Of a stretch of DNA of 64,000 nucleotides, positions 20,465 through 29,870 are shown piece after piece; positions within the stretch are counted from its first letter, which is position 1; each line of letters begins with the position of its first letter. The stretch is from Prorocentrum cordatum. Taxonomy: Eukaryota > Sar > Dinophyceae > Prorocentrales > Prorocentraceae. The stretch is from contig CAUYUJ010012213.1 in NCBI GenBank assembly GCA_963575745.1, forward strand, positions 181,583 through 245,582. Direction: 5' to 3'. Under the pieces are notes generated by a model. That model saw only the letters and a program-made list of their open reading frames with translations, did no database searches and had not been told where the DNA came from. The translations under genes and the position numbers were made by a program.

Positions 20465-20971
20465 ATGGATTTGGCTGTGCAGGCAGCGGAGCGTCGCACG
20501 GACGCGACCATGGGCCCCTGCACGCTCCATGGAATGCCGAATACTTGGTACTCAGAACTGATCCATACATTCTTTGCCAAACTCGTCATCGATATGACCC
20601 CAATGGATGGGAAGTTTGCCTACCAGTGCCTGATCAACAGGTTGGGCTACGTGGGCATTGCCTTCAACGAGTTCCATGCCGATGAGCTTTTGAAGAAGCT
20701 GAGGGCCGAGCTCATGGACGACATGAAGAACCCCGAGAGCAAGATGTACGTCCCCGCCTACGCGAAGGCCATGGGGTGTGAGGCCGCGGCCAAGCCACCA
20801 CCGCCGACGGATACGAAGGCCAAGAAGCGAGCCAAGGGAAAGCCGAAAGCGAAGCCGGCTGTGAAGCCGCTGGAGGAGGAGGAGCCGGGGGAGCCGGACG
20901 GGGAAGATGTGCCGTCGGAAGAACTTCCAAATGATGACGAGGACGGTGAAGTGTGGGACCCAGACGCGTGA
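20465..20971 (+). CDS. Small protein with methyltransferase-like motif
   Basis: 168 residues from the ATG at 20465. Residues 28-70 read WYSELIHTFFAKLVIDMTPM and onward to GYVGIAFNEFHADELLKKL. This resembles the AdoMet-binding strand-loop (hDxxxxxG) followed by the 'GY-hGI' strand seen in N6/N4-type DNA methyltransferases, with Gly49 as the only glycine in the loop. No DPPY-type catalytic motif is present here. The C-terminal half is basic (KAKKRAKGKPKAKP) then acidic. It starts 60 bp after the 823-residue ORF and may be its last exon, which would supply a larger enzyme. The methyltransferase reading is inference from one motif. Confidence 0.5.
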   Translation: MDLAVQAAERRTDATMGPCTLHGMPNTWYSELIHTFFAKLVIDMTPMDGKFAYQCLINRLGYVGIAFNEFHADELLKKLRAELMDDMKNPESKMYVPAYAKAMGCEAAAKPPPPTDTKAKKRAKGKPKAKPAVKPLEEEEPGEPDGEDVPSEELPNDDEDGEVWDPDA

Positions 20972-20977
20972 GTGCAC

Positions 20978-21012
20978 ATCCTGACTAAGCTGTTTCGGCT
21001 CACTGTCAGGAT
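20978..21012 (+). other. Nested stem-loop around a mini-hairpin
   Basis: ATCCTGAC at the left and GTCAGGAT at the right form a perfect 8-bp stem enclosing the mini-hairpin AGCTGTTTCGGCT (20988-21000). It begins 7 bp after the stop of the preceding ORF. GT at 20968 and AG at 21009 could also bound a 42-nt intron. Confidence 0.65.
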
Positions 21013-21684
21013 CTAGATAGAAACGCTCACACGCACACACACACATACACACACACACGCCACAGCACGCAGGTACCTAGGTAGACTCGTAGTAGTAGGT
21101 TGCGCGCTCCTTGGTACAACATCGGGATTGGTTGTTCCACCAAGGCGTTTGCTGCATTTCAGCTCTTAGCTGATTCGGCTGGCGCATACACCTCGACGTC
21201 TACTGCGGCAGAGGTTACAAAAGTGATCATCTTTCTCAACATCTTCCTTTTCGAAAGCCTGTCAAGCGCGAAACGAAAACACAGGAACGTGTCATTTGCC
21301 TGTGGTTTGATCCTCGTTCCTCAGGGGTGCACCTCCTCCCTCCCCCTTTTCGTCCCAGCTGAGAGGGCTGATGGATCCCAGGGGCGATTTAAGCACTGCC
21401 CCCACCCAAACATGTTAGCGCACCTCCGTGGCGCGATCAAGCGAGGATATCCGCTAGGCTCTCTCGGACCCCGGACAGTAATCTCGAAACCTCATCCTCC
21501 TCGTCCTCTCCTGCCTCCGATCCTCCTTTCTCCGATCGCTGGCCTCAACAGTTGCTACGGGGACCCAGGCTTGAGCCAACATGATTGTTTGAATTCTTGG
21601 GCGTGTCCGAGCGCTGGTCCAGGGACGTCCCAGGTAGCGCACTAGTTTGGAAACCGATTGACATCCATGAATACGCCAACATTT
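21013..21684. other. Intergenic, no gene seen
   Basis: Contains a (CA)n run at about 21031-21063 and a mini-hairpin AGCTGATTCGGCT at 21168-21180. The ORF at 21100-21645 has no recognisable features. Confidence 0.45.
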
Positions 21685-21911
21685 CTGAGGGAGGCGTAAG
21701 GAGCTGGATGCCATCCAGCTGCATGTGCCGCTCAAGGCCGCCCTTGAGTGGCACAGTGCAGCGTTCCAGATCTGGATGTGAGCTGGATGTTCAGGGTCGA
21801 CCTGAACATCCCGCTCACATCCAGCTCTGGAATGCTGCACTGTGCCACTCAAGGGCGGCCTTGAGCGGCACATGCAGCTGGATGGCATCCAGCTCCTTAC
21901 GCCTCCCTCAG
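21685..21911. repeat. 227-bp near-perfect palindrome
   Basis: The left end CTGAGGGAGGCGTAAGG and right end CCTTACGCCTCCCTCAG are exact reverse complements. The arms continue with few mismatches through GAGCTGGATG, CACTCAAGGGCGGCC-type sequence and TCACATCCAGCTC to a centre at CAGGGTCGACCTG near 21800. Each arm is about 105 bp. The part GCGTAAGGAGCTGGAT is shared with the hairpin array 180 bp downstream, so both belong to one family. Confidence 0.9.
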
Positions 21912-22086
21912 ACTTGAAAGCCATCCTGGCCAAAGCGGGGGCGTCATACAAGGGCGGTGGCTATCTAAGTGGCATCCACTCTGCACGCGCGGTGTAGAGC
22001 ATCGAGCTTCAGGTTGAAGCAGTGGTTTGTTTCGCCAGTGTCTCACGAGGCCATTGGTCCTATCTCCCAATGTCAGGCTGCCGACG

Positions 22087-22567
22087 GAATTCAAGGTCGG
22101 CACCGAGCGGCGCAAGGAGCTGGACGGGCACATCCAGCTCCTTACGCCGCTCGGTGCCGACCTTGAATCCGAGCGGCTGGCCAGAATCAAGGACGACACC
22201 GAGTGGCGTAAGGAGCTGGATACGCACCTCCAGCTCCTTACGCCGCTCGGTGCCGACCTTGAATCCGAGCGGCTGGCCAGAATCAAGGACGACACCGAGT
22301 GGCGTAAGGAGCTGGATACGCACCTCCGGGGCCTTGCGCCACTCGGTGCCGACCTTGAATCCGAGCGGCTGGCCAGAATCAGGGACGGCACCGAGTGGCG
22401 TAAGGAGCTGGATGGGCACCTCCGGGGCCTTGCGCCACTCGGTGCCGACCGTGAATCCGAGCCGCTGGCCAGGATCAAGGGCGGCACCGAGTGGCGTAAG
22501 GAGCTGGATGTATCCGAGTGGCGTAAGGCCCCGGAGGTGCCCATCCAGCTCCTTACGCCACTCCTGT
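22087..22567. repeat. Array of 96-bp units, each a hairpin
   Basis: The GAATCC landmark recurs at 22165, 22261, 22357 and 22453, a period of exactly 96 bp, with partial units on both sides. Each unit contains CACCGAGTGGCGTAAGGAG and GCTGGA, an 8-nt spacer, then the reverse complement, giving a stem of about 24 bp. In the third and fourth units the right arm is replaced in part (CCGGGGCCTTGCGCC), shortening the stem. The unit links are TTGAATCCGAGCGGCTGGCC. Open frames run through in both directions, as expected of repeats without stops. Confidence 0.9.
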
Positions 22568-24261
22568 ATGTGGCAGACACCTGAGCAGCACTTCCACAGC
22601 AAGGATGCTAATAATATGAGAAGAATAGAAAAATGTGCATGTGCATATATAATATAATAATACGTTTAGGCAATTTCCCCGGGGAAAAGGTAGGGCATGA
22701 CTCTCCACAGCCTGGGCTCCCCCGGAGAACCTGCGGTTCACTCCTCCCCTCCTCCTCCGTTGCCCGGGGGATGTGGCGCCCGTGTTCCTGTTGCCCCTCC
22801 TTTCGTTGCTCGTGCTTTCGCCCCGCAGCCACTTGGGCTCCGTTGGCTGATGTGGGAGCCTTCGGAGCCTTCGGACCCTGATTCTGCAGGCGAGGCCCGC
22901 CCGGGAAAGGGGGGGCACCGCAACAGGGAGGGGGGGAACGGCCAGGAAGTGAAAGATGTAGGGAAAGGGAGGCGAGGGGGGAAGGTATGGATAAGGAGGA
23001 AAGGGAAAGGAAGAGTGGCTTTGAGGGGAGGGATTACCCCAGCGCGACCCTACTTAGGAGTCGGACCCCCTACGAAAGCAGCATTAGTAGTAACAGTAAA
23101 GTTCACTGCTGGTGGCCGCTGCCTGGTAGCCGGGTAGCCCTTGCGAGCGCAGGCGGTCGCTCGCCCTTGGTTTGGCCTGGCCTGGCCGCGGGCCCAGGCC
23201 GCCAGCCCGAAGCCCAAGGCCCAACGCCTTCGGCTTTTTGGTCATCTCACCAGAGGGCGGCGCGCTCCCGCTCCCGCGATCACCGCGGGCCGCGAGCACG
23301 AGCGACGAGCGGCCCCCGACAGGTTGCCGCCGTCGTGGGGCCAGCGCTGCCACATTGCCAACGTGGTCACATTGCAGTTGCAGTGCCGCCGCCAGCAGCG
23401 CCACCACAGCGCCCCGTCATTGCCGCCCCCCCTTCGGTCATTTATCTGGCGCGATCAGGGGGCCGCGCGCGGCATGCAGGCATGTTGCGCCTGGGCCTGC
23501 GTGCAGTTTGCACACCGGTGCAGCGCCTGATTTTGTAATTGTTGTCAATATGTCTGCCCTCGTCTGGACATATGCGCCGCGCCGCGCCTTGGAGGGCCAG
23601 GGCCGAGACGGACGCGCTCTGTTTGTTTTGTGCAAGCCTTGGCATGGGATGGGCACTTGGCAATTGAATTGGCCATGGCGCCGCGACCGTGCCCGTCGGG
23701 CCGTCGGCCAGCGGTTCGTTGCAATCATCGGTTTCGGTTCCATTTGGCAGACCAGAGGCTGTAGTAATTGTAGTTAGTAAGTAAGTGCTAGGTAGCCCTT
23801 GCGCCTTGCGCCCTTGCGGCCTGGGGCCCAGCGCCCCAACGCATGTGACTTTAGCCGAACTTTAGCCTAACTTTAGCCCTCGGGCAGGGGCCGGGGCCGA
23901 GGCCAATCTGCTTTTTTGATTATCCTTGTCGCGCCGCCCGTTGGCGTCGACGTCGCGCGCGCTGGGGGCGACGGGCCCGAGGCCCCCCACGGCGTCGGGC
24001 ATCGGGCGGGCCCCGGGCCCGGCCAACAGGCGGGAGGCCAGAGCGCAGCCAACAGGCGCGGAGCCTCCAACTCGGGAGCCAGAGCACGGCCAACAGGCGC
24101 GGGGCCTCCAGCCGAGGAGCCCGACGACCAGACGACGACGACGATGTCCCGCGCCAAGGCCGCCCAGGCAACGCCCGCAGAGGTTGCAGAGCCGCCCCCG
24201 GGAGGGGAGCCGGGGAGCAGATCGGGAAGCACGCGGCGAGGGTGCGCCCGGGGCGGGCGGG
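22568..24261. other. GC-rich intergenic DNA, no gene seen
   Basis: Overlapping open frames of 100-200 codons occur on both strands without domain signal. TAGCCCTTGCG occurs at both 23130 and 23794, each some 40-60 bp after a GTAGTAA string. A short ACTTTAGCC theme is repeated at 23850-23880. Confidence 0.4.
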
Positions 24262-24415
24262 TATTTTTTCAGTTTCGGCGTTTTTGTATTTTTGCAAAAA
24301 ATATAAAAAACGAAACGCAAAAACTATTAAAATAGTTAAAAAATAGTTTTTCCCACATGATTTTTCTATTTTTTATAATTATATAAGAAAAATACATCTC
24401 CCCGGGAGAACACCT
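24262..24415. repeat. AT-rich island with hairpins
   Basis: About 150 bp of AT-rich sequence in a GC-rich region. GTTTCGGCGTTTTT at 24272 pairs with AAAAAACGAAAC ending at 24316, and ACTATTAAAATAGT forms a second small hairpin just after. It could be a duplex-unwinding or matrix-attachment type site; the function is unknown. Confidence 0.7.
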
Positions 24416-25850
24416 ATTTTTCCAGTTCGCGCAAAGAGGGTGGCCGGAGGGATTGCCTACTTTTCGGAGACCTGTCAGGATCTAGTTCCCCTTGTTCTCG
24501 GCCGTTCGGCTGGCGGCCCTCGGCGCTGAAGACGTCAGTGCTGGGGTGCCAGTTGGCTTGACGGGCCCAGGCCGCGCACTGCGGCGACGTTCTGCGCGAG
24601 GCTGGAGGGCGCCGGCCCCGGCGCAGCCCCGGCGAACGCCAAGCCAAGCGCAGTCGGACTCGTCGACGTCGAGCGCGGTCATGTCTTGCACCCAGAGCTT
24701 CTGGGCGGGGCATGGGCAGGCCCGGGCGTTGGCCTGGGCCATCGCTGGCGCCATGCTGGTTCATTCCAAGTCCAAGTCGCGCTCGGGCCGATCGGGAGAT
24801 CCAGCAAATTACGGCACGGCAGACTGCCATTGTGCCATTGTGGCCTGGTGCATGTTGAGTCAGGATGATCCAGGATGGCTTGCTACCCGCAGGGGCGGTG
24901 GGTTTACCGTTTACCAGTTCTACAAGTCGGGCAGGCGCTGGCGCCACTGGGGCCGAACTCTTGGCAAACATCCACGCGTGCGGCATGGCAGGGGCAACGA
25001 GCTCGAGCTGGAATCCTCTGATGTGCCTTGGCAGGGTCAATGCTGGCAGCTGCTGGCAATGCTCGCAGTCGGGCAGGCATTGGAGTCGAACTCGGCGTTG
25101 CGACATTTTTTGTTTCGTGATGCCCGGTGGGATCCAGCGTGGCAACGCTGATCTCTACTTCGCTTGGAGGCGCTGGAACCGAATTGAGGCAAACCTCATG
25201 ACTCATGCAAGTCGGCCTGGTGGGAGCAACGAACGCTGCAAATCCTTTCAGGGGGGCCTAGTCACTCGTCACTAGTCCTAGTGACCTAGTGGCAGCGACG
25301 CTCGGGCAGGCGCTCGAGTCGCATGTCAGCGACCTGGTTGTGGCAGCTTTGTAGCAGCAGCTAGCAATGCTGATTTCTTCATGGAGTGGGAACAGTGCGA
25401 CGTGCTCTGGGCGCCTGGTTCATGGGTTCGGGCAAACCACTGTTTGCGCGTTTTCCCAGCATTGCTCCGACGTGCTTTCTGTCAAATAGGTCGCGCGCGT
25501 CGCGCGCAGTGCAACGGCAGACGCGACGGCGAGCCCGGCGCACGGCGGCCGCGTCGATTGTTCTGCTCAGGCAGGGGCCAGAACAGGAGAGGGGGAGGAT
25601 GAGAAGAGTCTTAGAAGGGGTGGGGGGGCCGGAAGGGAGGTGGACGAGCAGAGGAGGAAGGCGACGGTAGGCAGGGGTGGGCGAGGACGAGGGGGCGGGG
25701 AGGAGGGACGACGGCAGGAAACGACAAAGGAAGGGAAGCAAACGAGGTGGAGGAAGAGAGGAAGCGCTGCACACGATCCGTTCCCTGTTGGTTATATCCA
25801 CTGCTGCGCGGGATCAGCTGTTTTTGTTGTGAGCTTGTCTGGTTTGCATG
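24416..25850. other. Mixed intergenic DNA with a degenerate TCGGGCAGGC repeat
   Basis: No supported gene. TCGGGCAGGCGCTGG-type segments recur at about 24927, 25069 and 25303, with CAGCTGCTGGCAATGCT-like text between them. GTCAGGATCTAG at 24475 also follows the stem-loop at 21005. Confidence 0.4.
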
Positions 25851-26090
25851 CGGTTTTCATATTATTTTGATATTATTTGTGTATTTTGAGCATTTTCGGC
25901 AATACGTTGTGAGCCTTTGGGCTGGGTTGTATTAATACAGAAACAATACAGAAATAATACGAGCGATATAGGAATGCCGCCTGTATTTTTATGATATTAA
26001 TAGAGGGCGGTTTGTTTCTATGTTTTCGATAATAATAGGGGGCAACTTGTTTCTATTTTTTCGATAATAATAGGGGGTTTGCTCTTTTTG
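25851..26090. repeat. AT-rich stretch with 35-bp direct repeats
   Basis: TTGTTTCTATGTTTTCGATAAT followed by AATAGGGGG is repeated twice (about 26007-26078), and a third partial AATAGGGGGTTTG follows. Upstream is AT-rich sequence with ATACAGAAA units. Confidence 0.75.
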
Positions 26091-26118
26091 AGCTCCTCAG
26101 GAGCTTTGCCGGTTACAA

Positions 26119-26148
26119 CGCCACTCGGTGCCGTCCTGGATTCTGGCG
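26119..26148 (-). repeat. Single inverted copy of the 22-kb hairpin-array unit
   Basis: CGCCACTCGGTGCCGTCC and then GGATTCTGGC read, on the minus strand, as the linker GCCAGAATC...GGCACCGAGTGGCG of the 96-bp array unit. This solo piece lies 150 bp before the DNA methyltransferase start. Confidence 0.75.
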
Positions 26149-26240
26149 ACGCACGCGCGCGCGTATCTACACGGGCGGCTCGGTGAATGCTTCGGTATTC
26201 ATTTTTTTTTGCGCACCGTTTGGGCTCAATGAATATTTTC

Positions 26241-26253
26241 AGCTGCTTCGGCT
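26241..26253 (+). promoter_or_regulatory. Mini-hairpin AGCTG-CTT-CGGCT upstream of DNA methyltransferase
   Basis: A perfect copy 44 bp before the ATG at 26298, in the position seen for the other genes of this cluster. Confidence 0.6.
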
Positions 26254-26297
26254 GATTGCGACTGCACTTACGCATTGCTGCAGCCTGGTGCCGCGAG

Positions 26298-27299
26298 ATG
26301 GGCCGCTCGGCGACGCCCAAGTCCACGGCAGCGACGAAAAAGGCTGGGGCCACGCCACAGGCAAAGCGTCGTCCCAGGTGCCTGAAGAAGATCAAGTTCG
26401 GGTCTGATTTCTCTGGCATGGATGGCGCCGCGATCGCCATGTTACGATTGAACATCGATTTCTCGGTGCTTTTTGTTTCGGACACCCACAAGAAGTGCCA
26501 CAAGCTGCTGGAGCGGCACGAGCCGAAGCACATCTACACTGACATTATGGACGTGCCCATCAATGATAAGCCGTACGTGGACGTCTACGTCTTCACGCCA
26601 CCATGCCAAGATTTTTCAGCTAATGGCAAACAGTCTGGCGCCGATGGCCCCCACCAGACGGGGAAACTCATGGGCGAGGCCCTCCGTTACATTCGCGAGA
26701 AGAAGCCGCGGCTCGTCCTGTTCGAGAATGTGTTTGCCCTGACACATGTAAAATTCCGCCCGGTGTTCCGGGGGCTCATCAAGCACATTCGTGAAAGCGG
26801 GTGCGCGGTGTATGACAAGGTGATCAATGCCAATACTTGCGGCCTCCCGCAAGACCGTCGGCGCCTGATCATTGTTGCAATCCGCAACGACTTCATCAAA
26901 TGTAAATTCCAGTGGCCCGAGGCCCACAAGGCCGTCTCACTGAAAACCATCATGGACTCCAAGACCCAGCAGGACGTGCCCGGTCGCCTGCCCAAGAACG
27001 CGATGGGCAAGAAACGCTGCGCCAAGGCCTACTCGGAGTGCCACCAGAACGGCATCGATCCACGGACCACCCCTGTCGCGGTGGACATCGACGCAGGGGA
27101 GAAGTTTCAGGTTTACGGGGTGGACGAATGCAAGACGATCACCCGGGTGCGCGGCGGGTGCGGTGGACCGTGGATCAGCACGTACGGACGCCGCTTCACC
27201 ACGCGAGAGCTCTTGAAGGCACCGCTGCTACGGGACTACCCCCACTGCCCAGGGAAAGCCGACCAAGCGTTGTGGAGCTCAGCGACGACGCTGAACTGA
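26298..27299 (+). CDS. C5-cytosine DNA methyltransferase, motifs I-VIII
   Basis: Transfers a methyl group from AdoMet to C5 of cytosine in DNA. From the ATG at 26298 there are 333 residues. Motif I is FGSDFSGMDG (residues 34-43), motif IV PPCQ (101-104) with the catalytic Cys103, motif VI ENV (143-145) and motif VIII QDRRR (185-189). RGRGxW-like RGGCGGPW and TTRELL follow where motif IX begins. The N-terminus is short and Lys-rich, with no BAH, CXXC or UHRF-binding domain, so it is a bare catalytic unit. Motif X is missing from this frame but appears at 27359-27541 in another. DNMTs carried by retrotransposons are described from dinoflagellates, so a mobile origin is possible; here the neighbour is an hAT-like transposase. 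Confidence 0.88.
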   Translation: MGRSATPKSTAATKKAGATPQAKRRPRCLKKIKFGSDFSGMDGAAIAMLRLNIDFSVLFVSDTHKKCHKLLERHEPKHIYTDIMDVPINDKPYVDVYVFTPPCQDFSANGKQSGADGPHQTGKLMGEALRYIREKKPRLVLFENVFALTHVKFRPVFRGLIKHIRESGCAVYDKVINANTCGLPQDRRRLIIVAIRNDFIKCKFQWPEAHKAVSLKTIMDSKTQQDVPGRLPKNAMGKKRCAKAYSECHQNGIDPRTTPVAVDIDAGEKFQVYGVDECKTITRVRGGCGGPWISTYGRRFTTRELLKAPLLRDYPHCPGKADQALWSSATTLN

Positions 27300-27363
27300 G
27301 CACAGGCTTGGTCGGCCACCACGGGGCATTGGTAGTATGTCCTTAGCCGCCCTAGGCCCAGGG
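27247..27363 (+). other. Small insertion with inverted repeat splitting the DNA methyltransferase
   Basis: GCCGACCAAGC (27258-27268) and GCTTGGTCGGC (27305-27315) are exact reverse complements, with weaker pairing inside. The 8-mer GCCCAGGG flanks the segment at 27247 and 27356. The coding sense before and after is in different frames, so it could be an introner-like intron or a disabling insertion. Confidence 0.6.
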
Positions 27364-27541
27364 CTTCGCGCCAACAGACGTCCCCTGCGAGGAACTCAAA
27401 ATCACGCCGCGCCAGGTCGGCATGATGGTTGGCAACTCTCTGTCCCCGAACATGGCTGGCCGCGTGCTGCAGGAGGCGCTTTGGAGCGCTGGTCTCGCGA
27501 AGGAGAAGCCACAATTCCCAATCATGTCTCATTGCGCGTAA
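27359..27541 (+). CDS. DNA methyltransferase 3' part, motif X
   Basis: Translated from 27359 this gives QGFAPTDVPCEELKITPRQV, then GMMVGNSLSPNMAGRVLQ and a tail ending MSHCA before the TAA at 27541. M-V-G-N-S with a following helix is conserved motif X of C5-methyltransferases, which completes the AdoMet pocket, and QGF is the end of motif IX. So the gene runs to 27541. It needs splicing or a frame change to join; no certain donor site was found. GCC AG before 27362 offers an acceptor. Confidence 0.75.
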   Translation, partial: QGFAPTDVPCEELKITPRQVGMMVGNSLSPNMAGRVLQEALWSAGLAKEKPQFPIMSHCA

Positions 27542-28208
27542 GAGGTAGTCGCCGTGGACGTGCTAAGCTGCTTCGGCTTTGAATCAGAAGTGTCTGATCC
27601 TGGTAGGTCCTTGCTGCTGTTATTTAGCTGCGTTCGGCTTTTTTTATCAGCTTTCTCGCGCTGTCGCGGGCGTATTTGTGGACCAAGCCTATAGTGAAGA
27701 AACAGAGTAACCAAAATGCGGCTCCCGCTACCATTGAATCTAGGCTACCATAGTCACGTCCACGGGGCTTTGGCAGCCAGACCAGCGTTTACTCCGTGGT
27801 TTGTTTTCGGATCCAAGTCGGTTCGGGCACCCAATTGAAATTGAGCCTCTGGCAGCGAGGAGAAGGAGGATGACAATGAGGAGGCAGGAAGGGAGGGGAA
27901 GGAGGAGAAGGATGAGGATGCAAGAACATTGAAGTATGTGGGCTCTGCTTCCTGGAACTCATATATCCCCCTTCCCGTGCTGCTCCTCCCCCCCATTCCC
28001 TCCTCCTGTTGCGTGGAGGCCCGTGTACCTCATCCTCCAACTCCCCGCTCGACCTCATCCTCCACCTCACCCCTGCCTCCTCTTTCTTTCTGCGACTCCC
28101 CCTCCCCCTAATCTTCTTTCTTCCTTCGAAGCCTGCAGCGTCCCTACTCCTGCCTCCTCGCACTCCTCGCCGTCCGTTCCATTGCCGTTTTGGCCCTAAA
28201 GGCTGGCC
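27542..28208. other. Intergenic, no gene seen
   Basis: Holds a mini-hairpin AGCTGCTTCGGCT (27566-27578) and a variant with a four-base loop, AGCTG-CGTT-CGGCT (27626-27639). Further right it is purine-rich then pyrimidine-rich with no gene. Confidence 0.5.
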
Positions 28209-28221
28209 AGCTGCTTCGGCT
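28209..28221 (+). promoter_or_regulatory. Mini-hairpin AGCTG-CTT-CGGCT upstream of hAT-like gene
   Basis: It ends 17 bp before the ATG at 28239. Flanks GGCC...GGCC extend the possible stem (GGCCAGCTG / CGGCTGGCC). Confidence 0.6.
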
Positions 28222-28238
28222 GGCCGGCTTCAGCAACC

Positions 28239-29759
28239 ATGGGTCAGGGGCATGACCCAGTCGCCGTAACTCGATGGCGGCGGTTGTACCCGCGGTGGGC
28301 CAAACAGTTTCTGCTGGTGCCGGGGGACGCATCAAAAGGAAGTTGGTTGGACAGCAGGTGGAAGCAAGGGCTTGGTGTTGGATGTAAGTGTTGCCACGCA
28401 AGTGGGTTGCCAGGATCTTTTGGGACGTACGCCATTCAATCTGCAGGCGCTTTGCAGTTGTGCCACTTCGTGAGGCATGAGGCTTCAAGTGCACATAAGT
28501 CTGCGACTGCCGAGTATCTGTCGAAGCCCGCTCTAGAAACCAACGAGTTCCAGGATATTGCCAAAAGAGTGGCCGAGGGAGAATCGTTCGCGAAGTTAGG
28601 CAAGCCTGGCCGAAAAATTGCGCGGTGCCTGCTGGAAGCTTTCAAAGAGCAGAATCGCGCGGCGATGATGCGGGATGAACGCGCAGGGCGCTTGCACATC
28701 AGATTCAAGGCTGTGAGCGCCTCTTTACATATTCATTCTGGCACTCTAGGCATGGAGAAGGATTTTGGCACTGGCGCGAGTGCCATCTGTGCGGCGACTG
28801 ATCGCATCATGCGCCGGATTTGCACGGCCTTCCACCAGCCTCAGATTGTCGAGCAGGCGTGGGACCTCACCAAGCTAAACACTTCCCTGTACGATCATTT
28901 GCGACGCTCTATTTTGTGCGTTGCGATCGATTCCGCTGGAGACGAGGTGCTGGGTGCAGAAATGATGAGGACGAGGGCATTGAGCCAATCACACAGCATT
29001 CTGACACCCAACCTACAGTGGGTCATCAAGGACAAATCCCACGCGTCCAGGAGAATTGTGAGTCGCCCATGGGCGGCCGACGATTTCATCAAGGACGTGG
29101 CCCTTATGATGTCCCAGGGGCGAGGCTCAATGGCCAGGATTATCCAAAACAGCCTAGATGCCAGACGCGTTTTTAGAAAATTTGTAAAGGCAAGTCGGAA
29201 CAGTGTTGTGAGGTCGGCATGCACGAATATGAAAGCAGCGAAACACCGTTTTGAAAGCTTCGCAAGGCCATTAGGGCGGACATGCTTACACATTCACGCC
29301 ACGATTCGCACAGCCCTTTCTTTGGTGGACAAGGCCAACACGGCCGAACGGGCCAAAGCGTGGCTGCAATGGGTGAACACAGAGAGATGTCTGATGGCAG
29401 CAATGTTGGCAGACGCCAGCGACCAAGCCCTGGCCCTCGCACGCCTGATGGACCAGGAGGGAGTTGACCCTGCCATCATCAACAGGGAGATCAATTCCTT
29501 CAATAATGCTATCACGGCGCTTTTTCATGGCAATCAATGCCTCTCGGTTTTCGGATATACAAAAGTGATGCTGGGACTGCTACGGGAGCCCGTCATCTGG
29601 AACGTCGGTGGCGTCATGTACTCCATTGGCAGCGAGGACGGGGTCGCGGAGGAGGTGGTCGAGAAATGTATTGGCAGAATGCGTTCGTGGATCATTCTGG
29701 CGCGAGCTGCATTGGACTCTGAATTCCCAAGCTGGGAGATCGGACAGGCGCCGGGTTGA
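28239..29759 (+). CDS. hAT-like transposase, N-terminal part
   Basis: 506 residues from the ATG at 28239. Residues 49-86 have Cys49 and Cys52 with His80 and His86, a spacing like a BED-type zinc finger that would bind element ends. The following region is mixed alpha/beta (SILCVAIDSAGDEVLG, a possible first DDE aspartate) and then long helices, compatible with the hAT catalytic core and its helical insertion. Alone these features would not identify it; the hAT dimerisation motif in the next ORF, in the same frame and 110 bp on, does. The TGA at 29757 separates the halves. They may be exons or the gene may be broken. I could not assign all three DDE residues. Confidence 0.6.
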   Translation: MGQGHDPVAVTRWRRLYPRWAKQFLLVPGDASKGSWLDSRWKQGLGVGCKCCHASGLPGSFGTYAIQSAGALQLCHFVRHEASSAHKSATAEYLSKPALETNEFQDIAKRVAEGESFAKLGKPGRKIARCLLEAFKEQNRAAMMRDERAGRLHIRFKAVSASLHIHSGTLGMEKDFGTGASAICAATDRIMRRICTAFHQPQIVEQAWDLTKLNTSLYDHLRRSILCVAIDSAGDEVLGAEMMRTRALSQSHSILTPNLQWVIKDKSHASRRIVSRPWAADDFIKDVALMMSQGRGSMARIIQNSLDARRVFRKFVKASRNSVVRSACTNMKAAKHRFESFARPLGRTCLHIHATIRTALSLVDKANTAERAKAWLQWVNTERCLMAAMLADASDQALALARLMDQEGVDPAIINREINSFNNAITALFHGNQCLSVFGYTKVMLGLLREPVIWNVGGVMYSIGSEDGVAEEVVEKCIGRMRSWIILARAALDSEFPSWEIGQAPG

Positions 29760-29870
29760 GTAAACTGGATGGTATGTTGAAGATTTCTTGTTTTTTGTTT
29801 TCGTGTTTTCTGACGTGCGTCATATTTCGACGTCGGGAGCGGGCCCGGGGAGGGGAAGGGGCAGGGGGCA
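29760..29870 (+). other. Gap between transposase halves, possible intron
   Basis: 110 bp that contain stops in the transposase frame. The left half is AT-rich (TTTCTTGTTTTTTGTTTTCG) and the right half G-rich. GGTATG at 29771 could be a donor and ACCAG at 29879-29883 an acceptor, but no splice pair is certain. Confidence 0.4.

Noticed and set aside
22087-22567. CRISPR array or tRNA cluster
   Set aside because: Linker and arms are both repeated and there are no unique spacers; no cloverleaf or anticodon arm is formed.
22022-22657. ORFs of 180-230 codons on both strands through the hairpin array
   Set aside because: The 96-bp period is a multiple of three, so any stop-free frame stays open; the arms being complementary explains why both strands are open.
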